A stretch of DNA of 64,000 nt from Tumebacillus amylolyticus (GTDB taxonomy: Bacteria > Bacillota > Bacilli > Tumebacillales > Tumebacillaceae), in the NCBI RefSeq assembly GCF_016722965.1, contig NZ_JAEQNB010000001.1, positions 1,019,344 to 1,083,343 of the forward strand, given 5' to 3'. Positions 18,897-27,532 of this stretch are shown here, one piece after another; the stretch's first letter is position 1, and every line of letters begins with the position of its first letter. The translations under genes were made by a program, and so were the position numbers. Under the pieces are notes generated by a model. It made no database searches. It saw only the letters and a program-made list of their open reading frames with translations, and had not been told where the DNA came from.

Positions 18897-20526
18897 AGAT
18901 CGTTTGTTTTTTGAGCTCTTCGATCATGTGTTTCGACGTGCGGGCGGCGAGGGCCATGACGGTGGCGGTGGGGTTGCCGCTGCCTGACGTGGGGAAGACG
19001 GCGGCCGAGCAGATGAACAGATTCGGCACGTCGTGCGCTTGGCACCAGCCGTTCACCACCGAATCCTCAGGGTCCGCCCCCATGCGCGTCCCGCCCATGA
19101 GATGCGCCGTATCCGAGACGACGAACTCCGGTTCACCGCCCGCCGCTTTCAGAATCGACTTCATCTGCTCCACCGCATGGTCGATCAGTTTCAAGTCGTT
19201 CTCTCCATAACTAAACGTCACGTGTGCCATCGGCATCCCGTACTCGTCCACTTCCTCTGCGAGCGTCACCCGATTGTTCTCATCCGGCAACACTTCGCCG
19301 ACCATCGTCAACCGCCCATAGTGGTTGAAGTCCAGCATCGACTCCCGCAAACGCCGTCCCCAAACGCCCGCATCGCGCGCCAACCCCGTGCTCATCGCCA
19401 CCGGTCGAGCCCCGTGCGCATGGAGCGTATACCCGCGAATGAACCCGCGATCCAACTGCGTTTCATAGAAGTCCTGCGTCGTCGCCATCACCGGCGTGCC
19501 TTTGTACAGACGAATCTCTTGCTCAAACCGCGCATACACGTCATGGCTTGAATGCGGCATGAGATACTTCCCGACCGTCCCGCTGGAGTTGCACAACCCG
19601 TCCGGATGCCCGGTCGTCTTGGAATTCAGCAACAACCTCGGCGTCTCAATCGCGAACGACGCCAACACGATCACTCGACCGCGCTGCCGATATTCCACCC
19701 CTTCATGAGTAAAAATCACACTCTTCGCCCGACCCCGCTCATCGAGCTCCACTTGCGTCACCATGCAATCGGTCAAAAACTCCGCACCGTACCCGATCGC
19801 TTTGGGCACATGATGCACCAGCGAGGAATACTTCGCATTGGGCATGCAACCCTCGTTGCAGAACCCTCGATTGATACAAGGCGGCCGCCCGTCAAAAGGT
19901 GCCGAATTGATCGCGAGCGGCGTCACCACCGACCGAATTCCCAACCGCTCACACCCGATGCGAAACATCTCGGCGTTCGCAGAGATCGGTTCGCGCTCCG
20001 GATAGGGGAACGGCCCGTTGAACGTTCCCCACGGAAACTTCTTGGGTCCTGAGACGGCGATTTCTTTTTCGATATACCGATAAAAAGGGGCGAGCTCGTC
20101 GTACCCAAACGGCCAATCGGCCCCGACCCCCTCGACAGTTTTCATCCGGAAGTCGCTTTCATGAAACGGCAAATACACGCCCGTCCAATGAACCGACCCG
20201 CCGCCGACGCCACGGCCCGAATTGTTTTTGCCAAGCTTCAAGGGATTCTGGCCGTCCACGAGGCGCGTGTCCTGCCAGCCCAAGTGCTTCATCGTCAATT
20301 CATCGGACGCAAAATCGCTCTGGGGATTCCAAAACGGCCCCGCCTCGATCACGACGACGCGCAGGCCGACTTTGGCCAACTCATAGGCCATGATTCCGCC
20401 CGCCGTGCCCGCACCGACGATGACGACGTCCGCTTCCTGCGGGTACTTGCGGTGGTTGAGGTCGTCGTAGCGAGCTCCGTCGTAATGACAAGCATGGTGG
20501 TGATGTGGATCTCGTTCCTCAGGCAT
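18895..20526 (-). CDS. GMC-family FAD-dependent oxidoreductase (gluconate 2-dehydrogenase-like large subunit)
   Basis: The 543-residue protein has an FAD-binding Rossmann start (VVIVGAGTAGGIMAYEL with EAG), the GMC signature GRGVGGGSVHWTGVY, and the C-terminal catalytic region (AHLMGGTRMG) with PTSGSGNPTATVMALAAR. A cysteine group, CINRGFCNEGC, could hold a small iron-sulfur cluster as in related dehydrogenases. The N-terminus is unusual: HHHHACH within the first 15 residues. It overlaps the stop of the subunit 3 gene by 8 bases, so translation is probably coupled. It probably oxidises a sugar or polyol and passes electrons to the membrane; the substrate is unknown. Confidence 0.85.
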   Translation of the reverse strand: MPEERDPHHHHACHYDGARYDDLNHRKYPQEADVVIVGAGTAGGIMAYELAKVGLRVVVIEAGPFWNPQSDFASDELTMKHLGWQDTRLVDGQNPLKLGKNNSGRGVGGGSVHWTGVYLPFHESDFRMKTVEGVGADWPFGYDELAPFYRYIEKEIAVSGPKKFPWGTFNGPFPYPEREPISANAEMFRIGCERLGIRSVVTPLAINSAPFDGRPPCINRGFCNEGCMPNAKYSSLVHHVPKAIGYGAEFLTDCMVTQVELDERGRAKSVIFTHEGVEYRQRGRVIVLASFAIETPRLLLNSKTTGHPDGLCNSSGTVGKYLMPHSSHDVYARFEQEIRLYKGTPVMATTQDFYETQLDRGFIRGYTLHAHGARPVAMSTGLARDAGVWGRRLRESMLDFNHYGRLTMVGEVLPDENNRVTLAEEVDEYGMPMAHVTFSYGENDLKLIDHAVEQMKSILKAAGGEPEFVVSDTAHLMGGTRMGADPEDSVVNGWCQAHDVPNLFICSAAVFPTSGSGNPTATVMALAARTSKHMIEELKKQTI

Positions 20527-21130
20527 CTCGTTTCGCCTCCCACGGATCGGTCAAGCCGAATTCGATCCGAACGTACCCGCGCGGATAGGCGGGCCCGCCG
20601 TAGCCGATTTCCGACCAAACCTGCGGATGTGAATAGTACGCGCTCACCGTCTCGGTCAACATCTTGGAAAAAAACGCCGTCGCCGGCACCACCGTGCCCT
20701 CCGTCGTCCGAAGTGTCAAGATATCGCGCTCCAACCCCACCAAGATCGTCGTCTGCTTCTCAGGCGTCAATTGCACAAACGATGTGCCGTACTCCGACTG
20801 TGCGAGCACTTCGAGCGCCGCCAAGCCGTTTTTGATCAAGTCCTTCTGCTTGGGCGTGCCGAGTTTGCGCTGTTCCTCGCCGATATCGGACGCCAGTTTG
20901 TTGTCAAAGTGCTTCACGACAAAGTCGAGCAGGGTCGAGCGGTTGTCATCGACGAACAGCGCCGCCATCGCCCGAATTCGGTCCGCTTCCTCGCCCGTTA
21001 ATTTCGGAAGCGACCCCACCAAATCCAAGCGCTTCTCCACAATCTCACTCGTGTGCTCGTCCCAATGCTTCTGCTCGTGCATCACGTTGTACGCGGGATA
21101 GTGCGTCCGCAGACGTTCGTACTCGCTCAT
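20519..21130 (-). CDS. Gluconate 2-dehydrogenase subunit 3-family protein
   Basis: The 203-residue protein contains the subunit 3-type helical domain, with LTGEEADRIRAMAALFVDDNRSTLLDFVVKHFD and the C-terminal TVSAYYSHPQVWSEIGYGGPAYPRGY, which is typical of the family. Subunit 3 partners GMC flavoprotein dehydrogenases. No Tat or Sec signal is obvious, so the complex may face the cytoplasm or be carried by its partner. GGAGGTGAGGGC precedes the ATG. It lies 4 bases after the membrane protein gene and overlaps the flavoprotein gene, so all three form one operon. Confidence 0.8.
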   Translation of the reverse strand: MSEYERLRTHYPAYNVMHEQKHWDEHTSEIVEKRLDLVGSLPKLTGEEADRIRAMAALFVDDNRSTLLDFVVKHFDNKLASDIGEEQRKLGTPKQKDLIKNGLAALEVLAQSEYGTSFVQLTPEKQTTILVGLERDILTLRTTEGTVVPATAFFSKMLTETVSAYYSHPQVWSEIGYGGPAYPRGYVRIEFGLTDPWEAKRDA

Positions 21131-21134
21131 GCCC

Positions 21135-21533
21135 TCACCTCCAGAACAGAACGAGCAACCCGATCAAGCTCGTCACTGTGATCATCGCAGGCAACGCCAC
21201 GGGCGGCCCCACGAGAAAATTGCGCATCTCATACCCGCCGACGCGCTCCCCGACGCCGCGCCAATGCAGGAACGAGCCGACCATCCCGCTGAAAAACGCC
21301 GCCGTCAGCAGAACCACCAACGTCAACCACACCCACGCCGGCGCAAAAAACACATACGTCACGCAAAAAAGCGCAGCCAGCGGCGCTTCAATGACAGGAA
21401 CCCACATCGCCCAATGTCGGAAGTTCTGGCGGTAGTGAAACAGGGTCACCTGCACAAAAATTGCAAAGAAAATCAGCCCCAAGAGCAGCAACAACACGCG
21501 CTCCAACGGCCAACCGTACCATCCGTTTCCCAT
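21135..21533 (-). CDS. Small membrane protein of the GMC dehydrogenase operon
   Basis: About 132 residues with four probable membrane segments: VLLLLLGLIFFAIFVQVTLF, VIEAPLAALFCVTYVFF, VWLTLVVLLTAAFFSGMV and the C-terminal AMITVTSLIGLLVLFW. There is no CXXCH haem motif, so it is not the usual cytochrome c subunit. I infer a membrane anchor or electron-transfer partner for the downstream dehydrogenase. The start at 21533 (MGNGWYGWP) is preferred; an upstream Met at 21578 would contain the GGAGGTG ribosome site within the coding frame. Confidence 0.65.
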   Translation of the reverse strand: MGNGWYGWPLERVLLLLLGLIFFAIFVQVTLFHYRQNFRHWAMWVPVIEAPLAALFCVTYVFFAPAWVWLTLVVLLTAAFFSGMVGSFLHWRGVGERVGGYEMRNFLVGPPVALPAMITVTSLIGLLVLFWR

Positions 21534-21592
21534 CAGGAGTCTACACCTCCAAGAAAAATTGAACTCCTTACCAAGCATTGCCTGACAAACTC

Positions 21593-21621
21593 TTGCGCAG
21601 ACTGTGGACAGACACTATAAT
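21593..21621 (+). promoter_or_regulatory. SigA-type promoter of trmB
   Basis: TTGCGC at 21593-21598 and a consensus TATAAT at 21616-21621 are 17 bases apart, 41 bases before the ATG. Confidence 0.6.
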
Positions 21622-21662
21622 TCTTGTTGGCATTCATTCTTGGACAAAGGTGAGACAAACCC

Positions 21663-22331
21663 ATGCGCATTCGCGGACGCGACAAGTTTTTGCGACAATA
21701 TCATACCTACATCGAGCAGGGCCGAATCATCGAAGACTCCCCGAACTACAAGGGACGTTGGCATGAACTGTTCGGCAACGACAACCCGATCTACATCGAG
21801 ATCGGCACGGGACGCGGCCAGTTCATTTCGCAACACGCGGTGCAGAACCCGGATATCAACTACATCGGCATCGAGCTGGAGTACCTCTTGCTCGGCCGAG
21901 TCGGTCACAAAGCGGAAATGGCAGGGGCGGGCAAAAACCTCGTCGTCACACCCGCCGACGCCACTCGTCTGACCGACATCTTCGCACCGGGCGAAGTGTC
22001 CCGCATCTATTTGAACTTCTCCGACCCGTGGCCGAAGAACCGCCACACCCCGCGTCGCTTGACGCACGAGGGGTTCCTTCGTCTCTACCGCAACGTCCTC
22101 AAACCGGACGGCGCCGTTCACTTCAAGACGGACAACCGCCCGCTGTTCGAGTTCTCGCTGAACTCGTTCGCCGACGACGATTGGAAGCTCTCAAAGATCA
22201 CGCTCGACCTGCACAACTCGCAATGGGCAGAGGGCAACATCATGACCGAGTACGAGCAGAAGTTCTCCGAGCAGGGCGTGCCGATCAACCGCCTCGAAGC
22301 TCGTCCCTTGCCGAAGCTTCAAACGGAGTAA
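21663..22331 (+). CDS. trmB: tRNA (guanine-N7)-methyltransferase TrmB
   Basis: The 222-residue protein matches TrmB across its length. The SAM-binding motif is EIGTGRGQFI, followed by YIGIELEYLLLGR. The family signature LNFSDPWPKNRHTPRRLT and the later FKTDNRPLFEFS are present. The enzyme methylates N7 of guanine 46 in tRNA. AAAGGTGAG precedes the ATG at 9 bases. It is a single gene between its own promoter and a terminator. Confidence 0.95.
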   Translation: MRIRGRDKFLRQYHTYIEQGRIIEDSPNYKGRWHELFGNDNPIYIEIGTGRGQFISQHAVQNPDINYIGIELEYLLLGRVGHKAEMAGAGKNLVVTPADATRLTDIFAPGEVSRIYLNFSDPWPKNRHTPRRLTHEGFLRLYRNVLKPDGAVHFKTDNRPLFEFSLNSFADDDWKLSKITLDLHNSQWAEGNIMTEYEQKFSEQGVPINRLEARPLPKLQTE

Positions 22332-22345
22332 CAACGGGAGTAAAA

Positions 22346-22381
22346 AAGCACCCTCGCCACTGTGGCAGGGTGCTTTTTTTG
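22346..22381 (+). terminator. Rho-independent terminator
   Basis: GCACCCT pairs with AGGGTGC, with GCCAC/GTGGC extending the stem inside, followed by a long T run. Confidence 0.85.
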
Positions 22382-22480
22382 TCGAAAATGTTTTGAATAT
22401 TCTTTTAGTGAATACGCAAGAAAACGTTAAAAAAAAGAACGAATTTGGAGGCCATCTCCTTAGATTGGAGAATTTCAAAA

Positions 22481-22510
22481 TTGCCAGTCATAATTTGTTA
22501 TGTTTATACT
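22481..22510 (+). promoter_or_regulatory. SigA-type promoter of the thermitase-like protease
   Basis: TTGCCA at 22481-22486 and TATACT at 22505-22510 are 18 bases apart in an AT-rich stretch. The leader of about 55 bases contains GAGTTAACTAACTC, a weak inverted repeat of unknown meaning. Confidence 0.55.
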
Positions 22511-22571
22511 TTGAGTGTAGAGTTAACTAACTCACAAACACTAAAAAGAGAAACGGGAGGTTTCACAAAAA

Positions 22572-23753
22572 ATGGCGAAATTCAACAAGAAGTTGGTTGG
22601 TACCTTGGCAGCATTCGCAGTGCTCGCATCGGTCGTTCCGGGCGTGGCATCTGCAGCAGATCAAACTCAACCGGCAGTCGCAACGGCTAAAGCAAAAGCG
22701 TCTGACCGTCTCCTAGTCAAAACCAAGCAAGGCATCGTGCAAACGGACATCGCGTCTGCGCACGGCCTGACCGAAGGCAAAGTCATCGGCGGCAACTGGA
22801 AAGTGATGCACGCACCGGCGGGTCAACTGGAAGCGAAACTCGCAGAACTGCAAGCAGACCCGAACGTCGAATCGGTTGAAATCGACCATGTTCGCACCAT
22901 CGACGCAACTCCGAACGATCCGTCCTACTCGTCCCAATGGCACCTGCCGAAAGTGCAAGCGCCGGCAGCTTGGGACATTACCAAAGGCTCGACGTCCCGC
23001 ACCATCGCGATCATCGACACCGGGGTTGACCTCAACCACGCAGACTTGAAATCGAAAATCGTCCCGGGCACCGACATCGTCAACGGCGACTCCACCGCGA
23101 TGGACGACCACGGCCACGGCACGCACTGCGCAGGGATCGCGGCGGCTCTGACCAACAACGCGACCAACACCGCAGGCATGGACTGGAACGCAAAGATCAT
23201 GCCGATCAAAGTTCTGGACTCCAGCGGTTCCGGCTACGATTCTGACATCGACACCGGCATCTACTGGGCGGTTGACCACGGCGCGAACGTTATCTCGATG
23301 TCGCTGGGCGGCGCAGCGTTCTCCCAAGCTTCTCAAGACGCGATCAACTACGCGTACAACAAAGGAGTAATCATCGTAGCGGCTGCCGGTAACGAATCGA
23401 CGTCGGCGAAATCGTACCCGGCTGCGTACAACAACGTCGTTTCCGTTGCTTCGACCACTTCGACCGATGCGAAGTCCTCGTTCTCGAACTACGGTTCTTG
23501 GGTCGACGTGGCAGCTCCGGGCTCCAGCATCCTGTCCCTGCGTCTGGGCGGCGGCACCACCACGATGTCCGGCACCTCGATGGCCACTCCGCTGGTGGCA
23601 GGTCTGATGTCGCTGACCTGGTCGAAGAACTTGACCTACTCCAACACCTCGGTCATCAACCGCGTAGAAACCACGTCCGATGCGATTTCCGGCACCGGCA
23701 CCTACTGGACCTATGGCCGTGTGAACGCTTACAAATCCGTCAACGGCTTCTAA
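22572..23753 (+). CDS. Secreted subtilisin-family (S8) protease, thermitase-like
   Basis: The 393-residue protein has a signal peptide ending at VASAA (about residue 29), an I9-like propeptide (about 45-108) and an S8 domain. The triad is intact: Asp149 in IIDTGVD, His182 in GHGTHCAG and Ser336 in SGTSMATP, with oxyanion Asn274 in AAAGN. ATPNDPSYSSQWHLPK marks the mature start and is shared with the Ig-repeat protease at 4521. Unlike that paralogue it has no C-terminal extension, matching thermitase and Ak.1 protease in length. GGGAGG precedes the ATG. It is expected to act extracellularly. Confidence 0.95.
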   Translation: MAKFNKKLVGTLAAFAVLASVVPGVASAADQTQPAVATAKAKASDRLLVKTKQGIVQTDIASAHGLTEGKVIGGNWKVMHAPAGQLEAKLAELQADPNVESVEIDHVRTIDATPNDPSYSSQWHLPKVQAPAAWDITKGSTSRTIAIIDTGVDLNHADLKSKIVPGTDIVNGDSTAMDDHGHGTHCAGIAAALTNNATNTAGMDWNAKIMPIKVLDSSGSGYDSDIDTGIYWAVDHGANVISMSLGGAAFSQASQDAINYAYNKGVIIVAAAGNESTSAKSYPAAYNNVVSVASTTSTDAKSSFSNYGSWVDVAAPGSSILSLRLGGGTTTMSGTSMATPLVAGLMSLTWSKNLTYSNTSVINRVETTSDAISGTGTYWTYGRVNAYKSVNGF

Positions 23754-23774
23754 TCCCAAAAAGTACCGAAAGGC

Positions 23775-23799
23775 CCACTAAAAAGGTGGGTCTTTTGTA
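23775..23799 (+). terminator. Probable Rho-independent terminator
   Basis: GGCCCAC pairs with GTGGGTC around AAAAA-rich loop bases, with TCTTTTGT after it. The stem is short, so efficiency may be moderate. Confidence 0.6.
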
Positions 23800-23850
23800 C
23801 TGGCAAAAAGTCAGAATATTGAGTATAATAAAACCAAGGAGGGGATGAAC

Positions 23851-24480
23851 ATGCAAAACAACTTCCACCAAGCTGAGTATTGCGACATGAACTTGGTACT
23901 CGGCAAGACGGACTTGGAACATTTTATCGGTCAATTGGCTTCCGGCGGGGTCTCACTCTATTGGAAGGACCGCCACGAAGACATCGTCCTCGTTGCCACC
24001 ACGGGCATTGAGAAGAAGGAATTTCATTTCCAACCTTCGGACCAAGGGTTCGTGTTGAAGGGGTCGGTGGTCTTGCAGGACAAACGACTGGTCAACGCCC
24101 TCCAGTACACACTGATTCGCACCAAGGGGCAGGCCGTTGTGAAACAAATTTCCGAAGGGCCGATCTTGGTTTCTAAATTCCACAACGGGGAGGCTTTGCA
24201 AATCATGGAACTTCATGGGCCGCGCAAAAAAGTCGTGTATGAAAAGCCGATCCGGGTATCGAGCGAAGATGTGATCCGTGCCTTTAAGAGCCGGGAGATC
24301 GAGGAGCGCATTCCGGTTTTGAAGATGGAGATGGATTATGAGCTGGTCACGCTGTCCGATGCAATCGAGGCGAACGACCAAGAGGGAGTGCGCGACGCGA
24401 AGATTCGTCTCGAAGAACTGCGCCGTGAACTGATGCTCTTTGAAGCGTTTGATCAACAGATCCCGGAGGTACTCCACTAA
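23851..24480 (+). CDS. Conserved-looking cytoplasmic protein of unknown function
   Basis: This 209-residue protein has no signal peptide or membrane segment. The first 130 residues look like mixed beta strands (VSLYWKDRHEDIVLVATTG, GFVLKGSVVLQDKRLVNALQYTLI) and the last 60 are helical and acidic (AIEANDQEGVRDAKIRLEEL). I do not recognise the family. ATG 23851 is preferred over ATG 23845 because AAGGAGGGG ends at 23844. A TATAAT at 23824-23829 is a likely -10 box with a poor -35. It stands alone between terminators. Confidence 0.6.
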   Translation: MQNNFHQAEYCDMNLVLGKTDLEHFIGQLASGGVSLYWKDRHEDIVLVATTGIEKKEFHFQPSDQGFVLKGSVVLQDKRLVNALQYTLIRTKGQAVVKQISEGPILVSKFHNGEALQIMELHGPRKKVVYEKPIRVSSEDVIRAFKSREIEERIPVLKMEMDYELVTLSDAIEANDQEGVRDAKIRLEELRRELMLFEAFDQQIPEVLH

Positions 24481-24513
24481 GACGATGACCCAGACGACGA
24501 TCGAAACCCAAAC

Positions 24514-24568
24514 ATAGGCGGCAGGCTCTATCCGAACACGGATGAGAATCTGCCGCCTATTTGTGTGT
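24514..24568. terminator. Nested hairpin terminator between convergent genes
   Basis: ATAGGCGGCAG (24514-24524) pairs with CTGCCGCCTAT (24550-24560), with an inner ATCCG/CGGAT hairpin, followed by a T-rich tract. The two-level stem is more elaborate than the other terminators here. Confidence 0.7.
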
Positions 24569-24574
24569 CTTTTT

Positions 24575-25489
24575 TTAGGAGTAGGGGTCTTCACTGCGCG
24601 TTTTGACTTCGGAGTAGAGCGCGGTGAGGAATTTTTTGATGTTCAAGCGGCAACGGGTGGTTTTCTCGCCGTCTTGGATTTCCTTCATCCGTGTGCGCAC
24701 GTCTTGGAAATCGAACAAGCGCGGAGCGTACTGTTCAAACGTCGGGTTGGCGTAGTCGGTCAGCCCGATCGAGGCGATGTGTCCAAGCGCTTGTAAAATG
24801 GTGCGGCGCAGGCGTTGCTCCATCGCTTTGATCTCTCGCTGCAACTGCTCGTAGGAGATGCGCGGGTCGATGCCGATCAGCACCGCTTGGTAGAGGTCTT
24901 TGAGCGCGGGCATCTCTCGCCAGATTTTTTCTTGGTCGTGGAGGTATTGCAAGATCTTCAAGAGGTCGCCGGAACCGGATTCCCCCGCGATGCCGAGCGT
25001 GGTCAGCACATCGTGCGCATGGTCGGCAAATGTTTTGCTCACCACGGTGGACATGGCGCGTCCGGGGCTGGCGTGTCCGTCGAGGACGGAAAGCGAGCGG
25101 CGAATCGTGGACAGGGATTGCTCCAACTGGAGGTGCTCCATCACCCGCTTGAGCACGGCAAGCACTTCGAGTCGGTTGACAGGCTTGTGGATGAACGTGT
25201 CCACGCCGCTCTGGTACGCTTCGCCGACCATCTCTTTGTTCTCCACTTGGGAGATCATCACGAAACGGCCTTGATAGCCTTGGGCACGCAGGTCTTGGAT
25301 CGTCTGGATGCCGTCTTTGCCGGGCATGAGCAGGTCGATCAGCACGATGTCGGCGTTGCGCACGTCTTCATACGTAACGTGTTGGCCCGACGGAGCAGAG
25401 CCGATGACAGTGCCGACGTCGCCGTCCTCTAAGATGCGTTCCAGCATGCGGCGGGTGGCCGGATCGTCCTCGATGAGATACATGTTCAT
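24575..25489 (-). CDS. Response regulator of the GlnL (YcbB) type
   Basis: The 304-residue protein has a receiver domain (about 1-120) with phosphoacceptor Asp52 in LIDLLMPGKDG, Ser/Thr in MIS and Lys in HKP. The C-terminal 180 residues match the YcbB-type output domain: helices ending in MEQRLRRTILQALGHIASIGL and LFDFQDVRTRMKEI. In B. subtilis GlnL answers GlnK and controls glutamine use. Its start overlaps the kinase stop in an ATGA, so the pair is translationally coupled. The neighbouring glutamine-type ABC transporter makes it the likely target. Confidence 0.8.
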   Translation of the reverse strand: MNMYLIEDDPATRRMLERILEDGDVGTVIGSAPSGQHVTYEDVRNADIVLIDLLMPGKDGIQTIQDLRAQGYQGRFVMISQVENKEMVGEAYQSGVDTFIHKPVNRLEVLAVLKRVMEHLQLEQSLSTIRRSLSVLDGHASPGRAMSTVVSKTFADHAHDVLTTLGIAGESGSGDLLKILQYLHDQEKIWREMPALKDLYQAVLIGIDPRISYEQLQREIKAMEQRLRRTILQALGHIASIGLTDYANPTFEQYAPRLFDFQDVRTRMKEIQDGEKTTRCRLNIKKFLTALYSEVKTRSEDPYS

Positions 25490-26778
25490 GAACTCCACTC
25501 CTCTCTCTGTTTTTGCAAAAGCTCCGAGGTCGGCATGCGCAGGAGAAATTGCGTTGTGCTTCCTGAGCGCGTCATCTCCAACGTCCCGCACAGCGACGCG
25601 GTGAGATCGAGGCAATGCGAGAGTCCGATGCCGGTCGACGGGTTGCCTCGCGAATCGTACTTGGTCGTGTAGCCCGGTTGGAATACATACTCGGCCTCGC
25701 TGTCCGGAATGCCGGGGCCCGTGTCCCAGACCATCCATTCTACAAACGCTTGAGACAGGCGAACTTCAACTCCGATTGAACCGGCCCCTTGGATCGCTTC
25801 CACGCTGTTGGCGACGAGGTTGTTCAAGATCGAGACCAGTGCGTAGGTGCGGTTGGTCGTCAAGTTGATCTCTGCGTGTTGGTGGAAGTCGATCTCCTTG
25901 CCAAGCATCTGCGCGTACTTGGAGTTGGCTTGCACGACGAGCCGCGTGAGTTGCTTGAGCTCGATGCGTTCTTCGATCGTATCTTGGCGCAGGAGTTTGT
26001 CGAGACCCGCGAGGATGCGCTGCGAGTCTTTTTTCAACTCGTGCACTTCTTCGGCGATGGAGAGAGCGTGTCGCGAGTAGCCGGAGGGCAGGCGGCCGCT
26101 TTTTTCCTCCGTTTTAAGTTGTTTGTAGAGCTCGTAGGAGTTGCGGGTGATGTCTTCGATGTGGCCCATCGATTTGTGCAGGTAGAAGCCTTCTTCGTAG
26201 AGCGAGGCGTTGAGCAGGAGCAGGTGTTGAATCTGTTCATTCTGCTGGTCCCCGAGCAAGCGCAGTTGGCGGATCATCAACATGTTGTAGAGGCCGACGA
26301 CGAAGAACGAGCGCAGGCAGCCAAACAGCGCGAGAATCAAAACGGTGTGCGTATCCAGCGGGTACGCCGCTCCGAGCAGGTTTCGAAAGGTCAGTTCTCC
26401 GATGTTGGCGAGCAAATCGCCGCCCGCCCCGATGATCCCGACCATCAAGGGCTTCTCCAAGCGGCGGCGCAAGTTGGTGAGGGTCAGGGTGAGGGCGAAC
26501 AGCAAGTAATAGATCGTGGAAGGCAAGTGGTGCAGGAGTGCATCGTCCCAGGCGACGCCTTGGTTGTGAGTCAGCAGGGCGCGAAAGAGCAGCAGGGACA
26601 CGCCCACCCACACCCCCGTCTCAAACGGGCGCAGTTGTTGAAACCAAATCAAGCCAAAAAAATAACAGGTCGTCCCCAGCGAGAAGCGAAACGTCTCGCC
26701 GAACGGGTTCATTTTCAGTTCACCCAAAAAAGCGGTGGCCGCCATGATCAACAGCAGATGGACATATCGATTGCGCAC
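25486..26778 (-). CDS. Membrane sensor histidine kinase of the GlnK (YcbA) type
   Basis: The ~430-residue kinase has an N-terminal membrane domain of about six segments (to residue ~190), a helical region with GHIEDITRN as the likely phosphoacceptor segment, and a HATPase domain with NLVANSVEAI (N box), WDTGPGIP (G1) and TGIGLSHC (G2). GTG 26778 is preferred because GGAGGAAA lies 7 bases upstream; ATG 26796 would place this ribosome site inside the gene. It is separated from the transporter operon by a terminator, and a possible -10 box TAAAAT lies in that terminator's loop on this strand. Confidence 0.8.
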   Translation of the reverse strand: MRNRYVHLLLIMAATAFLGELKMNPFGETFRFSLGTTCYFFGLIWFQQLRPFETGVWVGVSLLLFRALLTHNQGVAWDDALLHHLPSTIYYLLFALTLTLTNLRRRLEKPLMVGIIGAGGDLLANIGELTFRNLLGAAYPLDTHTVLILALFGCLRSFFVVGLYNMLMIRQLRLLGDQQNEQIQHLLLLNASLYEEGFYLHKSMGHIEDITRNSYELYKQLKTEEKSGRLPSGYSRHALSIAEEVHELKKDSQRILAGLDKLLRQDTIEERIELKQLTRLVVQANSKYAQMLGKEIDFHQHAEINLTTNRTYALVSILNNLVANSVEAIQGAGSIGVEVRLSQAFVEWMVWDTGPGIPDSEAEYVFQPGYTTKYDSRGNPSTGIGLSHCLDLTASLCGTLEMTRSGSTTQFLLRMPTSELLQKQREEWSS

Positions 26779-26802
26779 TGAGTTTCCTCCGAACAAGGTA
26801 AA

Positions 26803-26842
26803 AAAGCATCTCCCCCCATTTTACCACGGGAGGAGATGCTTG
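26803..26842 (-). terminator. Terminator of the glutamine-type ABC operon
   Basis: On the minus strand AAGCATCTCC pairs with GGAGATGCTT and is followed by TTTTACC. It sits between glnP-like and glnK-like genes. Confidence 0.8.
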
Positions 26843-26857
26843 TTCAGAACTTTTCGA

Positions 26858-27514
26858 CTAGACGTTGAACCGCTTCTCCAAGCGACCTGCGATCAACGAG
26901 AGCGAATAGTTGATCACAAAGTAGCAGAGGGCGACGAAGATCAACACCGGGAATACGTAGTCCACTTGCTGGCTGTAGACGATCTGCGCGGCGCGCATCA
27001 ACTCTTCGAGCGAGATGATGATGACGAGCGAGGTGTCCTTGAGCAGCGAGATGAATTGGGAGACCAACGGCGGAACCATCTTGCGCAGCGCTTGCGGCAA
27101 GACGATGTAGCGCAGGGTCTGGATGTAGGTCAGACCTGACGAACGGCCCGCTTCGATCTGGCCCTTGGGAATCGAGTTCAGACCGCCGCGGATGATCTCG
27201 GAGATCATCGCGGTCTCGAAGATCGTCAGCGCGGTAATTGCCGCCGTCAACGGCGTGGTCTTGATGTCCAGAACTTCCGGCACGGCGAAGAACGTGAAGA
27301 AGATGATCAAGAGCAACGGCAAGTTGCGAACGAGTTCGACGAGGAGGAAGAGAAGTTGCGAGATCACCGGGATGCGGGCATAGCGCAAGATCGCGATCAA
27401 GTTCGAGAAAACAAACGAGAGCACAATCGACCAAACCGCGATCTCAAGCGTCACGCCAAGGCCGTGCAACATGTACTTGATGTTGGCGGCGGAATAGGCA
27501 CCGAGAAAGTCCAT
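26858..27514 (-). CDS. glnP: Amino-acid ABC transporter permease (GlnP-like)
   Basis: The 218-residue permease has five or six membrane helices and the HisM/GlnP-type EAA loop, visible as EAGRSSGLTYIQTLRYIVLPQAL. It pairs with the second permease 18 bases upstream to form the channel for a polar amino acid, with the ATPase and binding protein of the same operon. The symbol reflects family and context (glutamine-type), not proven substrate. A terminator follows before the sensor kinase. Confidence 0.85.
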   Translation of the reverse strand: MDFLGAYSAANIKYMLHGLGVTLEIAVWSIVLSFVFSNLIAILRYARIPVISQLLFLLVELVRNLPLLLIIFFTFFAVPEVLDIKTTPLTAAITALTIFETAMISEIIRGGLNSIPKGQIEAGRSSGLTYIQTLRYIVLPQALRKMVPPLVSQFISLLKDTSLVIIISLEELMRAAQIVYSQQVDYVFPVLIFVALCYFVINYSLSLIAGRLEKRFNV

Positions 27515-27532
27515 GTGTCAGCGCCCCCTTTC

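Noticed and set aside
25490-25738. 83-residue N-terminal extension of the response regulator
   Set aside because: The extra frame lies over the kinase gene end, has no receiver-like sequence, and the coupled ATGA start at 25489 gives a normal receiver domain.
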